Source of the DNA: a bacterium
Lineage (GTDB): Bacteria; Bacillota; Clostridia; Oscillospirales; Oscillospiraceae
DNA: 64,000 bases
Assembly (NCBI GenBank): GCA_029009095.1
Contig: JAQXJT010000018.1
Span: 47,996 to 111,995 of the forward strand
Direction of reading: 5' to 3'
Shown here: positions 43,117 to 51,561 of the stretch, one piece after another
Layout of the letters: each line of letters starts with the position of its first letter
How positions within the stretch are numbered: the stretch's first letter is position 1
Translations under genes and position numbers: made by a program
Notes under the pieces: generated by a model
Database searches by the model: none
What the model was told of the DNA's origin: nothing
The model's input: the letters and a program-made list of their open reading frames with translations, nothing else

Positions 43117-45252
43117 ATGATCATTACCCAGAAAGATTTCCCCAACTACAAGCGTTACGAGATGGATTACTGCGGCCGTCCCCTCTTCATGGAGGTGGGC
43201 AAGATGGCCGAGCTCTGCAACGCTTCCGTGATGGTGGGCTACGGCGACACCCGTGTGCTGGTCACCTGCACCGCCTCCGCCCGTCCCCGGGACGGCATCG
43301 ACTACTTCCCCCTCTCCGTGGACTTCAACGAGAAGCTCTACGCGGTGGGCCGTATTCCCGGCGCTTACCTCCGCCGTGAGGGCCGCCCCTCCCTGCCTGC
43401 CGTGCTGGCCTCCCGTCTTATCGACCGGCCCATGCGCCCCCTCTTCCCCGCCGACCTTCGCAACGATGTGATCGTCTCCTGCGATGTGATGGCCGTGGAT
43501 CGTGACTGCTCCCCCGAGATCGCCGCCATGATCGGCGCCAGCGCTGCCGTGAGCATCTCCGATGTGCCCTTCAACGGCCCCATCGCCGGCATCGTGCTGG
43601 GCTGGGACGGGGAGAAGTACCTCTTCAACCCCACCGCCGCCGAGAAGGCCACCAACCGCATGATCACCACCGTCGCCGCCACCCACGGGAAAATCGTCAT
43701 GATCGAGTCCGAGGCCGATCAGGTGCCCGAGGATGTGATGTACGAGGGCATCGTGCAGGCCCACGAGAAGCTCCAGGGTGTGCTGGATCTCATCGACCGG
43801 ATGGTGCAGGAGATCGGTAAGCCCAAGTTCGCCTACGACCATGCCGCTTTTGACGACGAGCTTTTCGAGAAGCTGGTCGCCAACGAGTTCGAGGGCATGG
43901 AATACTGCATGGACACCGACGACAAGAACGTCCGCGAGCAGCGCGTCAACGAGTGGATCAGCGCCATGGAGGACAAGTATCTGGCCGACCACCCCGACAT
44001 GATGCAGTATATGGACGAGATCCTCTACAAGCTCCAGAAGAAAGTGGTCAAGAAGTGGCTGCTGGCCGGCAAGCGTGTGGACGGCCGCGCCATGAACGAG
44101 ATCCGTCCTCTGAGCGCCGAGGTGGGCGTGCTGCCCGTGGTGCACGGCTCCGGCCTCTTCACCCGCGGCCAGACTCAGGTTCTCTCCATCGCCACGCTGA
44201 ACACCCTCTCCGCCGCCCAGAAGCTGGACACCATCTGGGAGGAAGAGGAAAAGCGCTTCATGCACCACTACAATATGCCCGGCTACTCCACCGGCGAGGC
44301 CAAGGCCTCCCGTTCCACCAGCCGTCGTGAGTATGGCCACGGCGCTCTGGTGGAGAAGGCGCTGGAGAGCGTGATCCCCGATGTGGAGGACTTCCCCTAC
44401 GCCATCCGCGTGGTCAGCGAAGTGCTCTCCTCCAACGGCTCCACCTCCCAGGGCTCCATCTGCGGCACCACCCTGGCCCTCATGGACGCCGGCGTGCCCC
44501 TGAAGGCCCCCGTGGCCGGCATCAGCTGCGGTCTCATCCAGGACGGCGACGACTACACCACCTTCATCGACATCCAGGGCGTGGAGGACTTCCACGGCGA
44601 GATGGACTTCAAGGTGGCCGGCACCAAGAGTGGCATCACCGCCATCCAGATGGATCTGAAGAACGACGGCCTCAAGCACGAGATCGTCAAGGAGACCTTT
44701 GAGAAGACCCGCGAGGCCCGCCTCCAGATCCTCGACGAGATCATGCTCAAGGCCATCGCCGAGCCCCGCAAGGAGCTGGCCAAGACCGCGCCCAAGATGA
44801 TCAACATCAAGATCAACCCCGACAAGATCCGCGAGGTCATCGGCTCCGGCGGCAAGGTCATCCAGAAGATCACCGCCGACACCGGCACGAAGATCGACAT
44901 CAACGACGACGGCAACATTTATATCGCCTCCGAGGACATCGAAGCCTGCCGCGCCGCCCGCAAGATCATCGAGGGCATCGTCTTTGAGCCCGAAGTGGGC
45001 GCGCTCTACTACGGCAAGGTGGTCCGCATCATCCCCATCGGCGCTTTCGTGGAGCTGGCTCCCGGCAAGGACGGCATGATCCACATCAAGGATCTGGAGT
45101 TCAAGCGCACCGAGAAGGTGGAGGATGTGCTGAACATCGGCGACTACACCTGGGTCAAGGTCAAGGAGATCGACGAGCGCGGCCGGGTGAACCTCTCCCG
45201 CAAGGACGCTCTCAAGGAGCGCGGCGAGGACGGCCCCCACACCGCCCAGTAA
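43117..45252 (+). CDS. pnp: Polynucleotide phosphorylase
   Basis: A 711-residue 3'-5' phosphorolytic exoribonuclease of the RNA degradosome. Two RNase PH domains are visible (first with '[20 protein letters not shown]', second with '[18 protein letters not shown]' and '[20 protein letters not shown]'). They are followed by KH ('[20 protein letters not shown]') and S1 ('[20 protein letters not shown]') domains. Complete and of normal length; an AAAAGGAG site precedes ATG 43117. Confidence 0.98.
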   Translation: MIITQKDFPNYKRYEMDYCGRPLFMEVGKMAELCNASVMVGYGDTRVLVTCTASARPRDGIDYFPLSVDFNEKLYAVGRIPGAYLRREGRPSLPAVLASRLIDRPMRPLFPADLRNDVIVSCDVMAVDRDCSPEIAAMIGASAAVSISDVPFNGPIAGIVLGWDGEKYLFNPTAAEKATNRMITTVAATHGKIVMIESEADQVPEDVMYEGIVQAHEKLQGVLDLIDRMVQEIGKPKFAYDHAAFDDELFEKLVANEFEGMEYCMDTDDKNVREQRVNEWISAMEDKYLADHPDMMQYMDEILYKLQKKVVKKWLLAGKRVDGRAMNEIRPLSAEVGVLPVVHGSGLFTRGQTQVLSIATLNTLSAAQKLDTIWEEEEKRFMHHYNMPGYSTGEAKASRSTSRREYGHGALVEKALESVIPDVEDFPYAIRVVSEVLSSNGSTSQGSICGTTLALMDAGVPLKAPVAGISCGLIQDGDDYTTFIDIQGVEDFHGEMDFKVAGTKSGITAIQMDLKNDGLKHEIVKETFEKTREARLQILDEIMLKAIAEPRKELAKTAPKMINIKINPDKIREVIGSGGKVIQKITADTGTKIDINDDGNIYIASEDIEACRAARKIIEGIVFEPEVGALYYGKVVRIIPIGAFVELAPGKDGMIHIKDLEFKRTEKVEDVLNIGDYTWVKVKEIDERGRVNLSRKDALKERGEDGPHTAQ

Positions 45253-45272
45253 TTTTTTCCCGGTACAGTACA

Positions 45273-45302
45273 GCGGCAGGCGTGAATTCTCACGCCTGTC
45301 GC
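45273..45302 (+). terminator. Hairpin after pnp
   Basis: GCGGCAGGCGTGA pairs with TCACGCCTGTCGC with one G-U pair and an ATTC loop. No real U-tract follows, so the downstream peptidase may be cotranscribed. A second GC-rich fold (CCGGCGC/GCGCCGG) occupies 45317-45349. Confidence 0.5.
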
Positions 45303-45396
45303 TTGGACTATCCGGCCCGGCGCACCCCACGCAGCGGGGCCGCGCCGGATGGATACAGGATCCCTACATCCACACAGCGCCATCATCGGAGGTAAC

Positions 45397-46641
45397 ATGT
45401 ACGAACAGATCACCCTGCCCAACGGCGTGCGGCTGCTCACCGAGGCCATGAGCGGCGTTCGCTCCGCCGCCGTGGGCATCTGGGTGGGCGCCGGGTCCCG
45501 CATGGAACGGAACAGCGAGGCCGGCAGCGCCCATTTCATTGAACATATACTCTTCAAAGGCACCCCCTACCGCAGCGCCTCCAAACTGGCGGCGGACATG
45601 GACGCCATCGGCGGGCAGTGCAACGCCTTTACCACCCGGGACGCCACCTGCTTCTACGCCCGCAGTCTGGACACCCACCTCTCCTTTGCCGCGGATATCC
45701 TCACGGAGATGTTCTTCGACTCCCTTTTCGCGGAAAGGGATGTGGAGAGCGAGCGGGGCGTCATTCTGGAGGAGATGGATATGTACCGGGACAGCCCCGA
45801 GGATCTTGTCACCGAGCAGCTCATGGCAAAGTGCTTTCCCGGCGCGCTGGGCCGTCCCATTCTGGGGCGGCCCAGCACCCTCGCCAAGCTCAGCGGACAG
45901 TCTCTCCGCGCCTTCAAGGAGCGGGAATACCGCCCCGATCGGGTGGTGGTCTCCCTCTGCGGCAGCTTCAAGGATCAGGATGTTCAACGGCTGTCCGAAC
46001 GCTTCTCCGCCCTCCGGCAGCAGCGAAAGCGGCCTCAGGTCAAATGCGCCTACACCCCCGCCGTGGTGCTCCGGCGCAAGCGCACCGAGCAAAACCAGCT
46101 CTGCCTCGCCTGGGAGGGTCTGCCCAGCGGCCATGAGGATCGTTTTGCCTGGCAGGTGCTCTCCACCATTTTTGGCGAGGGCCTCTCCTCCAGGCTCTTC
46201 CAGACCGTCCGGGAGCAGCACGGGCTGTGCTACAGCATCGGATCCTTCACCGGCTCCTACGCGGAGACGGGCCTCTTCGGCATCGCCACCGCCGTGGGAC
46301 GGGAGACGGAGATGCGCGCGCTGTCCCTCATCGGGCAGGAGATTGAGAAGATTCGCCAGGACGGCGTCACGGAGCAGGAGCTCAGCCGCGCCCGGGAGCT
46401 GATCAAGGCCAACATGGTCATGGGGCTGGAGTCCACCGTCACCCGCATGAACCGCATCGGCAGCGGCGTGCTGCAGTTGGGCCGCTGTCTCAGCGTGGAG
46501 GAGGTCATTGAGCGTTACGACGCCGTCACCCGGGAGGACGTGCTGCGTCTGGCCCGGGAGATCATGACGCCGGAGAAGCTCTCTTTCTCCGCCGTGGGCA
46601 AACTCGCCGGGGCGGAGGAATACCTGTCGCTGCTGCAATAA
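45397..46641 (+). CDS. M16-family zinc metallopeptidase
   Basis: A 414-residue peptidase of the insulysin/mitochondrial-processing-peptidase clan. ATG 45397 has CGGAGG. The inverted zinc motif HxxEH is at residues 46-50 ('SAHFIEHILFKGTPYRSA'), and the third ligand Glu is in 'ESERGVILEEMDMY'. The second, inactive half is shown by 'ENQLCLAWEGLP' and 'GLSSRLFQTVREQHGLCYSI'. It matches the single-chain YmxG/PqqL-like protein often found next to pnp in Firmicutes. Substrates unknown. Confidence 0.93.
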   Translation: MYEQITLPNGVRLLTEAMSGVRSAAVGIWVGAGSRMERNSEAGSAHFIEHILFKGTPYRSASKLAADMDAIGGQCNAFTTRDATCFYARSLDTHLSFAADILTEMFFDSLFAERDVESERGVILEEMDMYRDSPEDLVTEQLMAKCFPGALGRPILGRPSTLAKLSGQSLRAFKEREYRPDRVVVSLCGSFKDQDVQRLSERFSALRQQRKRPQVKCAYTPAVVLRRKRTEQNQLCLAWEGLPSGHEDRFAWQVLSTIFGEGLSSRLFQTVREQHGLCYSIGSFTGSYAETGLFGIATAVGRETEMRALSLIGQEIEKIRQDGVTEQELSRARELIKANMVMGLESTVTRMNRIGSGVLQLGRCLSVEEVIERYDAVTREDVLRLAREIMTPEKLSFSAVGKLAGAEEYLSLLQ

Positions 46642-46646
46642 GACCC

Positions 46647-46675
46647 GCGGCCGGTCAGATCTGACCGGCCGCTTT
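46647..46675 (+). terminator. Terminator after the M16 peptidase gene
   Basis: The near-palindrome GCGGCCGGTCAG/CTGACCGGCCGC is followed by TTTGAT. Confidence 0.7.
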
Positions 46676-46724
46676 GATCGTTACCATCGGCGCTCCCACC
46701 CGGGACGCCGGAAAGGAGCATTTT

Positions 46725-47414
46725 ATGGCGCGAAGTCCGAGCCTTTTGGAAACCACGGAAAACACCCGGGATCTGGGCGGGCACACAGCGCCGGACGGCC
46801 GGGTGACGCGGTACCATGTTTTGCTGCGGAGCGATGTGCCCCGGGAGCCCAGCAGCCGGGATGTGACTTACCTGCGGGAGCACGGCATTGACACGATCAT
46901 TGACCTTCGCGAGAGCAGCGCCACAGAGCGGGACGGGAGCTTCTTCGCGGAGCGGGACGGGTTTCACTGCTGCCCCTGCCCCATTCCGGAGGGGAGCGGT
47001 ATTCCGGCCTCCCCCGCCGCCGTGCCGGAGAGCTATATGGACATTACGGAAAGCCCTGGAGCCGCATCGGCCCTGGCCGCCATGGCCGACGCCCCGGGGG
47101 GCGTACTCTTCCACTGCACCGCCGGGAAAGACCGCACCGGCGTGATCAGCGCCGTGGTGCTGCTTCTCTGCGGCGTGCCCCGGGAGGAGATCGTGGCGGA
47201 CTATGTGCTCTCCGCGCAGTGCCTGCGTGGCCGTCTTGGCGAGGTACACCGGCGCTTTCCCCAGCTCGACATGGCCATCGTCACCCCCTGCGAATGGTAC
47301 ATGCAGCAGTTTCTCTCCCTCTTCCTCGCCCGTTACGGCGGGGCGGAAGAGTATCTGCGCAGCCGGGGGATGTCCGGGGGGCAGATCAGCCGTCTTCGGG
47401 GCAAATTGTTATAG
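46725..47414 (+). CDS. Tyrosine-protein phosphatase (LipA/Y_phosphatase3 type)
   Basis: A 229-residue phosphatase with GAAAGGAG before ATG 46725. The P-loop is HCTAGKDRTG, the extended form found in bacterial dual-specificity/phosphoinositide-type phosphatases. The N-terminal 'NTRDLGGHTAPDGRVTRY' and 'LLRSDVP' with 'GIDTIIDLRESSATERDG' match the Y_phosphatase3 family (PF13350). Cytoplasmic, no signal. Targets are unknown; capsule or kinase signalling are typical possibilities. Confidence 0.9.
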   Translation: MARSPSLLETTENTRDLGGHTAPDGRVTRYHVLLRSDVPREPSSRDVTYLREHGIDTIIDLRESSATERDGSFFAERDGFHCCPCPIPEGSGIPASPAAVPESYMDITESPGAASALAAMADAPGGVLFHCTAGKDRTGVISAVVLLLCGVPREEIVADYVLSAQCLRGRLGEVHRRFPQLDMAIVTPCEWYMQQFLSLFLARYGGAEEYLRSRGMSGGQISRLRGKLL

Positions 47415-47417
47415 AAA

Positions 47418-47450
47418 ACCGGGCCGTCCTGTGGGACGGCCCGGTGTTTT
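47418..47450. terminator. Terminator between convergent units
   Basis: The stem ACCGGGCCGTCC/GGACGGCCCGGT has a TGTG loop and is followed by GTTTTT on the plus strand. Confidence 0.88.
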
Positions 47451-47453
47451 TGT

Positions 47454-48080
47454 TCATGCTCCCCGCCGCTTTTGATAAAGGCGGATGGAAAGACGCCAGG
47501 AGGCAGCGGTGATCAGCACGGCTGCCAGCGCCGGCAGCAGCACCCAGACGCCCTCGCCGTTTGTTTGCCAGATCCCCTGCTCTTTCAGCGAGACGGCGAC
47601 CGCGCTGGCGCCAAAAGAGGCCACCATCACCACATAGTAGGCCACGCGCCCTTTCTCCACCCCGTAGCGGAAGATAAAGGGCAGGCAGAGAGAGGAGGAC
47701 ACGCCGGAGATCATAAGCAGCGTGAGGACAAACTTGCCCAGCTCCGCCCAGCTCAGCCCTCCCCGCATGGAGGACGCCGCCGCGGTGACGAGCATCACAT
47801 AGAGCGCCGTCCCCAGCTGCAAGGCCAGCCCCAGCAGGTACTTGGCCCCCACCAGCTCCCTGGCCGTGCAGGGCAGCACCGCGGCGTACTCATCCCAGCG
47901 GCTGCGCTCATCATAGCCCAGCAGCGTCACCGGGATCAGCGCTGCCATGACGCAGGGAAGATAGGACATGAAAGAGCTTTGGCCAGAGGCGGCTATAAGC
48001 CCATAGAGGAGAATGATAACAAAATTGATGCGGCAGCACTTCCAGAGCATGTAAAAATCTTTCCGCAGCAGGCCCTTCAT
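47454..48080 (-). CDS. ABC-2 type permease of a GntR-controlled exporter
   Basis: A 208-residue membrane protein with about six helices. The opening 'MKGLLRKDFYMLWKCCRINF' and 'GYDERSRWDEYAAVLPCTARE' are typical of the clostridial ABC-2 permeases that pair with a BcrA/YtrB-type ATPase. It overlaps the ATPase gene by four bases. The substrate is unknown; relatives export antimicrobial peptides or lipids. Confidence 0.85.
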   Translation of the reverse strand: MKGLLRKDFYMLWKCCRINFVIILLYGLIAASGQSSFMSYLPCVMAALIPVTLLGYDERSRWDEYAAVLPCTARELVGAKYLLGLALQLGTALYVMLVTAAASSMRGGLSWAELGKFVLTLLMISGVSSSLCLPFIFRYGVEKGRVAYYVVMVASFGASAVAVSLKEQGIWQTNGEGVWVLLPALAAVLITAASWRLSIRLYQKRRGA

Positions 48081-48928
48081 ATTCTCTCCTCCTTTACCAT
48101 GTACACAAACAGTTCCTCGATGCTCACCCGGCCCGTGTCCCAGCCGCCGGGGACCGCGCTGCGCCGGACGATGGCTTCGCCGCCGTAGGCATTGTCCCGC
48201 CGGTGGAGGATGTCCTCCCGGGGCAGGGTATCCAGCGCCTCTCCGGAGGCTCGAACAAAGACATACTCCTCCGACAGAACATCCTTCTCCTCGGTGAGCA
48301 GCAGCTTCCCGTGGTGGAGGAAAGCCACATAGTCGCAGAGCTTCTCCAGATCGCTGACGATGTGGGAGGAGATCAAAATCGCGTGCTCCTCATCGCAGAC
48401 AAAGCTCCGCAGCAGCTCCACCACCTCGTCCCGCACCACGGGGTCAAGGCCGCTGGTGGGCTCGTCGAGGATCAGGAGCTTCGATTGGTGGGACAAAGCC
48501 ACGGCGATGCCCAGCTTCATCTTCATGCCCCGTGAGAACTCCTTAAACGGCTTCCCCGAAGGGACGCAGAGTTTCCGCAAAAGAGCGCTGTACGTCTCCG
48601 CCTGCCAGTTGCGGTAGAGATCGGCCATGACCTTCCCCACCTCCGTTGCGGTGAGGCACTCGGGGATGCCCACCTCGTCCAAAACCACGCCCACTTCCTC
48701 TTTCATGAGCTTATCGTTTTCCCGGTTGTCCTTCCCCAGCACCCGGATGACGCCGCCGTCCCGCCGGGCTGCGTTGAGGATCAAGCGGATGGTGGTGCTT
48801 TTGCCTGCTCCGTTCTCGCCGATCAATCCCAGAATACAGCCGCCGGGCAGCGTCAGGTCGATGGGGCCCAGCGCAAACTCCCCATCCCCATAGGACTTTT
48901 TCAGTCCCTGAATTTCCAATGCGTTCAT
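48077..48928 (-). CDS. ABC exporter ATP-binding protein (YtrB/BcrA-like)
   Basis: A 283-residue ATPase. Walker A GENGAGKST is at residues 37-45, the signature region is 'FSRGMKMKLGIAVAL', Walker B is 'LLILDEPTSGLDP' and the H-loop is 'ILISSHIVSDLEKLCD'. A C-terminal extension of about 70 residues is typical of this exporter family. It lies one base after the GntR gene's stop and overlaps the permease, so the three genes form one regulated operon. Confidence 0.93.
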   Translation of the reverse strand: MNALEIQGLKKSYGDGEFALGPIDLTLPGGCILGLIGENGAGKSTTIRLILNAARRDGGVIRVLGKDNRENDKLMKEEVGVVLDEVGIPECLTATEVGKVMADLYRNWQAETYSALLRKLCVPSGKPFKEFSRGMKMKLGIAVALSHQSKLLILDEPTSGLDPVVRDEVVELLRSFVCDEEHAILISSHIVSDLEKLCDYVAFLHHGKLLLTEEKDVLSEEYVFVRASGEALDTLPREDILHRRDNAYGGEAIVRRSAVPGGWDTGRVSIEELFVYMVKEERI

Positions 48929-48929
48929 G

Positions 48930-49301
48930 TTACTCCTCCAGACTGAATTTCATCATGGCGAGCACTTCCTCCCCGCTCAGTCCGCATTCCTGCGCGAGCT
49001 TTACGATCTCGTCCATATGCTGCTCGATCTTTTTCAGCGTCTCTTCTCTCGCCATTTCCTGATTTCGCTCCGCCACATAGCAGCCTTTGGCCGGGATGGT
49101 GTAGAGGAAACCGTCCTTCTCCAGCTCCTCGTAGGCCCGCTTGGTGGTGATAAAGCTGATACGCAGTTCTTTGGCCAGGCCGCGGATGGAGGGCAACGGC
49201 TCGTGGGGCTGCAGTTCCCCGCTGAGTATCTGCGCTTTGATCTGGGTGTAGATCTGGTCGTAGATCGGCGTGCTGGTCTTGTTATCAATGAGAATGATCA
49301 C
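48930..49301 (-). CDS. GntR-family repressor, YtrA subfamily
   Basis: A 123-residue regulator with an N-terminal winged helix ('TPIYDQIYTQIKAQILSGEL', 'LPSIRGLAKELRISFITTKR') and only a short C-terminal dimerisation helix pair, the hallmark of the YtrA subfamily. It should repress its own operon, with an ABC exporter, until a cell-envelope or antibiotic signal appears. A matching palindrome overlaps its promoter. Confidence 0.93.
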   Translation of the reverse strand: MIILIDNKTSTPIYDQIYTQIKAQILSGELQPHEPLPSIRGLAKELRISFITTKRAYEELEKDGFLYTIPAKGCYVAERNQEMAREETLKKIEQHMDEIVKLAQECGLSGEEVLAMMKFSLEE

Positions 49302-49318
49302 GCTGGCTGCCTCCCAAT

Positions 49319-49359
49319 CTGTATATATCGCATTATATACAGTAATTACAGTTTGTCAA
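49319..49359 (-). promoter_or_regulatory. Promoter and palindromic operator of the GntR exporter operon
   Basis: On the minus strand TTGACA (49354-49359), a 16-base spacer and TATAAT (49332-49337). The palindrome CTGTATATA (49319-49327)/TATATACAG (49334-49342) with a six-base spacer covers the -10, an ideal site for autorepression. Confidence 0.8.
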
Positions 49360-49387
49360 GAGCTTTCGCATTTTTTTGTCCGGAGGA

Positions 49388-49419
49388 AAAGAGGCACGCA
49401 ATTTCTTGCGTGCCTCTTT
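49388..49419 (-). terminator. Terminator after the EF-G-like gene
   Basis: The perfect 14-bp stem AAAGAGGCACGCAA/TTGCGTGCCTCTTT has a four-base loop. Read on the minus strand it ends in CTCTTTTCC. Confidence 0.82.
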
Positions 49420-49434
49420 GGAATGGATGGTGTT

Positions 49435-51441
49435 TTACTCTGCGTCGGCCATGGCCTTGGCGTCCTCGATGATCTTCTGCTGGACGTTGGCGGGGGCCTC
49501 CTCATAGCGGACGAACTTGCAGGTGAAGGAACCTCTGCCCTGGGTCATGGAGCGCAGGTCGATGGTGTAGCTGCTCATCTCAGCCATGGGCACCTCGGCC
49601 TCCACGATCTGCATCCCGTCCACGGCGTTCATGCCCAGCACGGTCCCGCGGCGCTTGGAGGAGATGTCGGACATAATGGCGCCCAGGTTGGCATCGGGGA
49701 TGGTGACCTTCAGCTGGCCGATGGGCTCAAGGATGGTGGGCTTGGCCTTGGGGATGCCGTCCTTGTAAGCGAGCTGGGCGGCCGTCTTGAAGGCCATTTC
49801 GTTGGAGTCGACAGGGTGGTAGGAGCCATCGTACAGCGTGGCCTTCAGACCCACCATGGGGTAACCGGCCAGAACGCCCTTGTTTACGGCGTCACGCAGG
49901 CCCTTTTCCACGGCGGGGAAGAAGTTCTTGGGCACGCTGCCGCCGAAGACTTCCTCGGCGAAGATCATGTCGTCGCTCTCGTCCTGGGGCTCGAAGCGGA
50001 TCCACACATCGCCAAACTGGCCGCTGCCGCCGGTCTGCTTCTTGTGGCGGCCGTGGCTCTCCACCTTCCCCTTGATCTTCTCGCGGTAGGCCACGCGGGC
50101 GGGGCGCAGCTCGGCCTCCACGCCGAAGCGGGACTTGAGCTTGGCGCAGAGCACGTCCAGCTGCATATCGCCGGCGCCGGAGAGAACCATCTGGTGGGTC
50201 TCGGCGTTGTTGACCAGCGTAAAGGAGATGTCCTCCTCGTTGAGGCGGTTCAGACCGGCCGCAATCTTGTCGTCCTGGCCCTTGGTCTTGGGGAAGATGG
50301 CCATGGAGTAGTTGGGTTCGGCGATCTCCACAGGGGGCAGCTCCTCCTCGTTGCGGGGATCACAGACGGTGTCGCCGGTCTTCCAGTCCATCTTGCCGAT
50401 GGCCACCAGATCGCCGCAGCAGACGTCCTTGACCTCGGTGTTCTTCTTGCCGCACATGGTGTAGAGACGGCCCAGCTTGTCGGTGGAGCCGCTGCGCAGG
50501 TTCTTCAGGGACATATCGGAGCTGAGCTTGCCGCTGACCATCTTCACGAAGCTGTACTTGCCGAACTGGTCAGAGAGGGTCTTGAACACGAAGCCCACAG
50601 CGGGATCGCCGGACTTATCCTCGGGGGCGGGGACGTAGTCCACGATGGCCTGCAGCAGGGCCTCGGTGCCCACGCCGGTGGCGGCCACGCCGCAGAACAC
50701 GGGGATCACGTCGCGGTTCTTCACACCCGCACGGAGACCGGCCACGACCTCCTCCTCGGAGAGGGTCAGCTCCTCGAAGTACTTTTCCATGAGCTCCTCA
50801 TCAGCGCCGGCAGCGGTCTCGGTGAGAGCCTCCCGGAGAGACTCGGCCTTGCCCTCATCGGCGGCAGCCACAGCGCCCTTGGTGGTCTTGTTGCCGGAGG
50901 TGGTGTAAGCCACGTTGTGTACCAGGTCGATGACGCCCTTCCCGTCGGCGGTGGGAGCGGTGACGGCGCAGACGGTGCTGCCGTACTTCTCCTTCAGGGC
51001 GGCCAGAACGCCCTCGAAGTCGCCGTGCTCCTCGTCGCACTTGGAGACATAGAACGCCACGGGCTTGTTGGCCTCCTTCAGCAGCTTCCAGCTGCGCTCG
51101 GCGCCCACGGTGATGCCGTCCTTGGCGGTGCAGAACACGATGCCGCACTCCACGGCCCGGAGAGCCGCGCTGACCTCGCCGGCGAAGTCGAAGAAGCCCG
51201 GGCAGTCGACCACATTGATCTTGGCGCCGCCGTAGTTCACGGGGGCCACGGACAGGGAGATGGTAAACTGACGCTTGATCTCCTCGGCATCGTAGTCGCA
51301 GACGGTGTTTCCGTCGGTGACCTTGCCCTGACGGTCAATGGCGCCGGTCACAAACAGCATATTCTCAGCCAGCGTGGTCTTGCCAGTGCTGCCGTGTCCC
51401 AGAAGGGCCACATTGCGGATATCCTTGGTTGCGTAGCTCAT
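49435..51441 (-). CDS. EF-G-like translational GTPase paralogue
   Basis: A 668-residue protein with the five-domain order of elongation factor G. G1 is GHGSTGKTT (15-23) instead of AHIDAGKTT, G3 is DCPGF (79-83) so the catalytic His of DTPGH is Phe, and G4 is SKCD (133-136) instead of NKxD. Domain IV keeps 'HGRHKKQTGGSGQFGDVWIR' and domain V 'MSDISSKRRGTVLG'. These traits fit the EF-G2/FusA2-like group, whose GTPase is often weak and whose role is unclear. No ribosomal protein operon is nearby, so the main fusA is elsewhere. Confidence 0.88.
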   Translation of the reverse strand: MSYATKDIRNVALLGHGSTGKTTLAENMLFVTGAIDRQGKVTDGNTVCDYDAEEIKRQFTISLSVAPVNYGGAKINVVDCPGFFDFAGEVSAALRAVECGIVFCTAKDGITVGAERSWKLLKEANKPVAFYVSKCDEEHGDFEGVLAALKEKYGSTVCAVTAPTADGKGVIDLVHNVAYTTSGNKTTKGAVAAADEGKAESLREALTETAAGADEELMEKYFEELTLSEEEVVAGLRAGVKNRDVIPVFCGVAATGVGTEALLQAIVDYVPAPEDKSGDPAVGFVFKTLSDQFGKYSFVKMVSGKLSSDMSLKNLRSGSTDKLGRLYTMCGKKNTEVKDVCCGDLVAIGKMDWKTGDTVCDPRNEEELPPVEIAEPNYSMAIFPKTKGQDDKIAAGLNRLNEEDISFTLVNNAETHQMVLSGAGDMQLDVLCAKLKSRFGVEAELRPARVAYREKIKGKVESHGRHKKQTGGSGQFGDVWIRFEPQDESDDMIFAEEVFGGSVPKNFFPAVEKGLRDAVNKGVLAGYPMVGLKATLYDGSYHPVDSNEMAFKTAAQLAYKDGIPKAKPTILEPIGQLKVTIPDANLGAIMSDISSKRRGTVLGMNAVDGMQIVEAEVPMAEMSSYTIDLRSMTQGRGSFTCKFVRYEEAPANVQQKIIEDAKAMADAE

Positions 51442-51518
51442 GGAAAATCTCTCCTTGTATATTCATTTACTTTGCTTGCGGTACAGTCCAAACGCAGACA
51501 AAACTCGGACATTTTGAT

Positions 51519-51547
51519 ATTATATACTAATACCTGCCCTTTGGCAA
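51519..51547 (-). promoter_or_regulatory. Strong promoter of the EF-G-like gene
   Basis: On the minus strand TTGCCA (51542-51547), a 17-base spacer and a consensus TATAAT (51519-51524). Confidence 0.82.
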
Positions 51548-51561
51548 CCCTATTTTTCGTC

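Noticed and set aside
42109-45330. A 1073-residue minus-strand frame across rpsO and pnp
   Set aside because: Opposite two highly conserved housekeeping genes; composition is typical of an antisense shadow.
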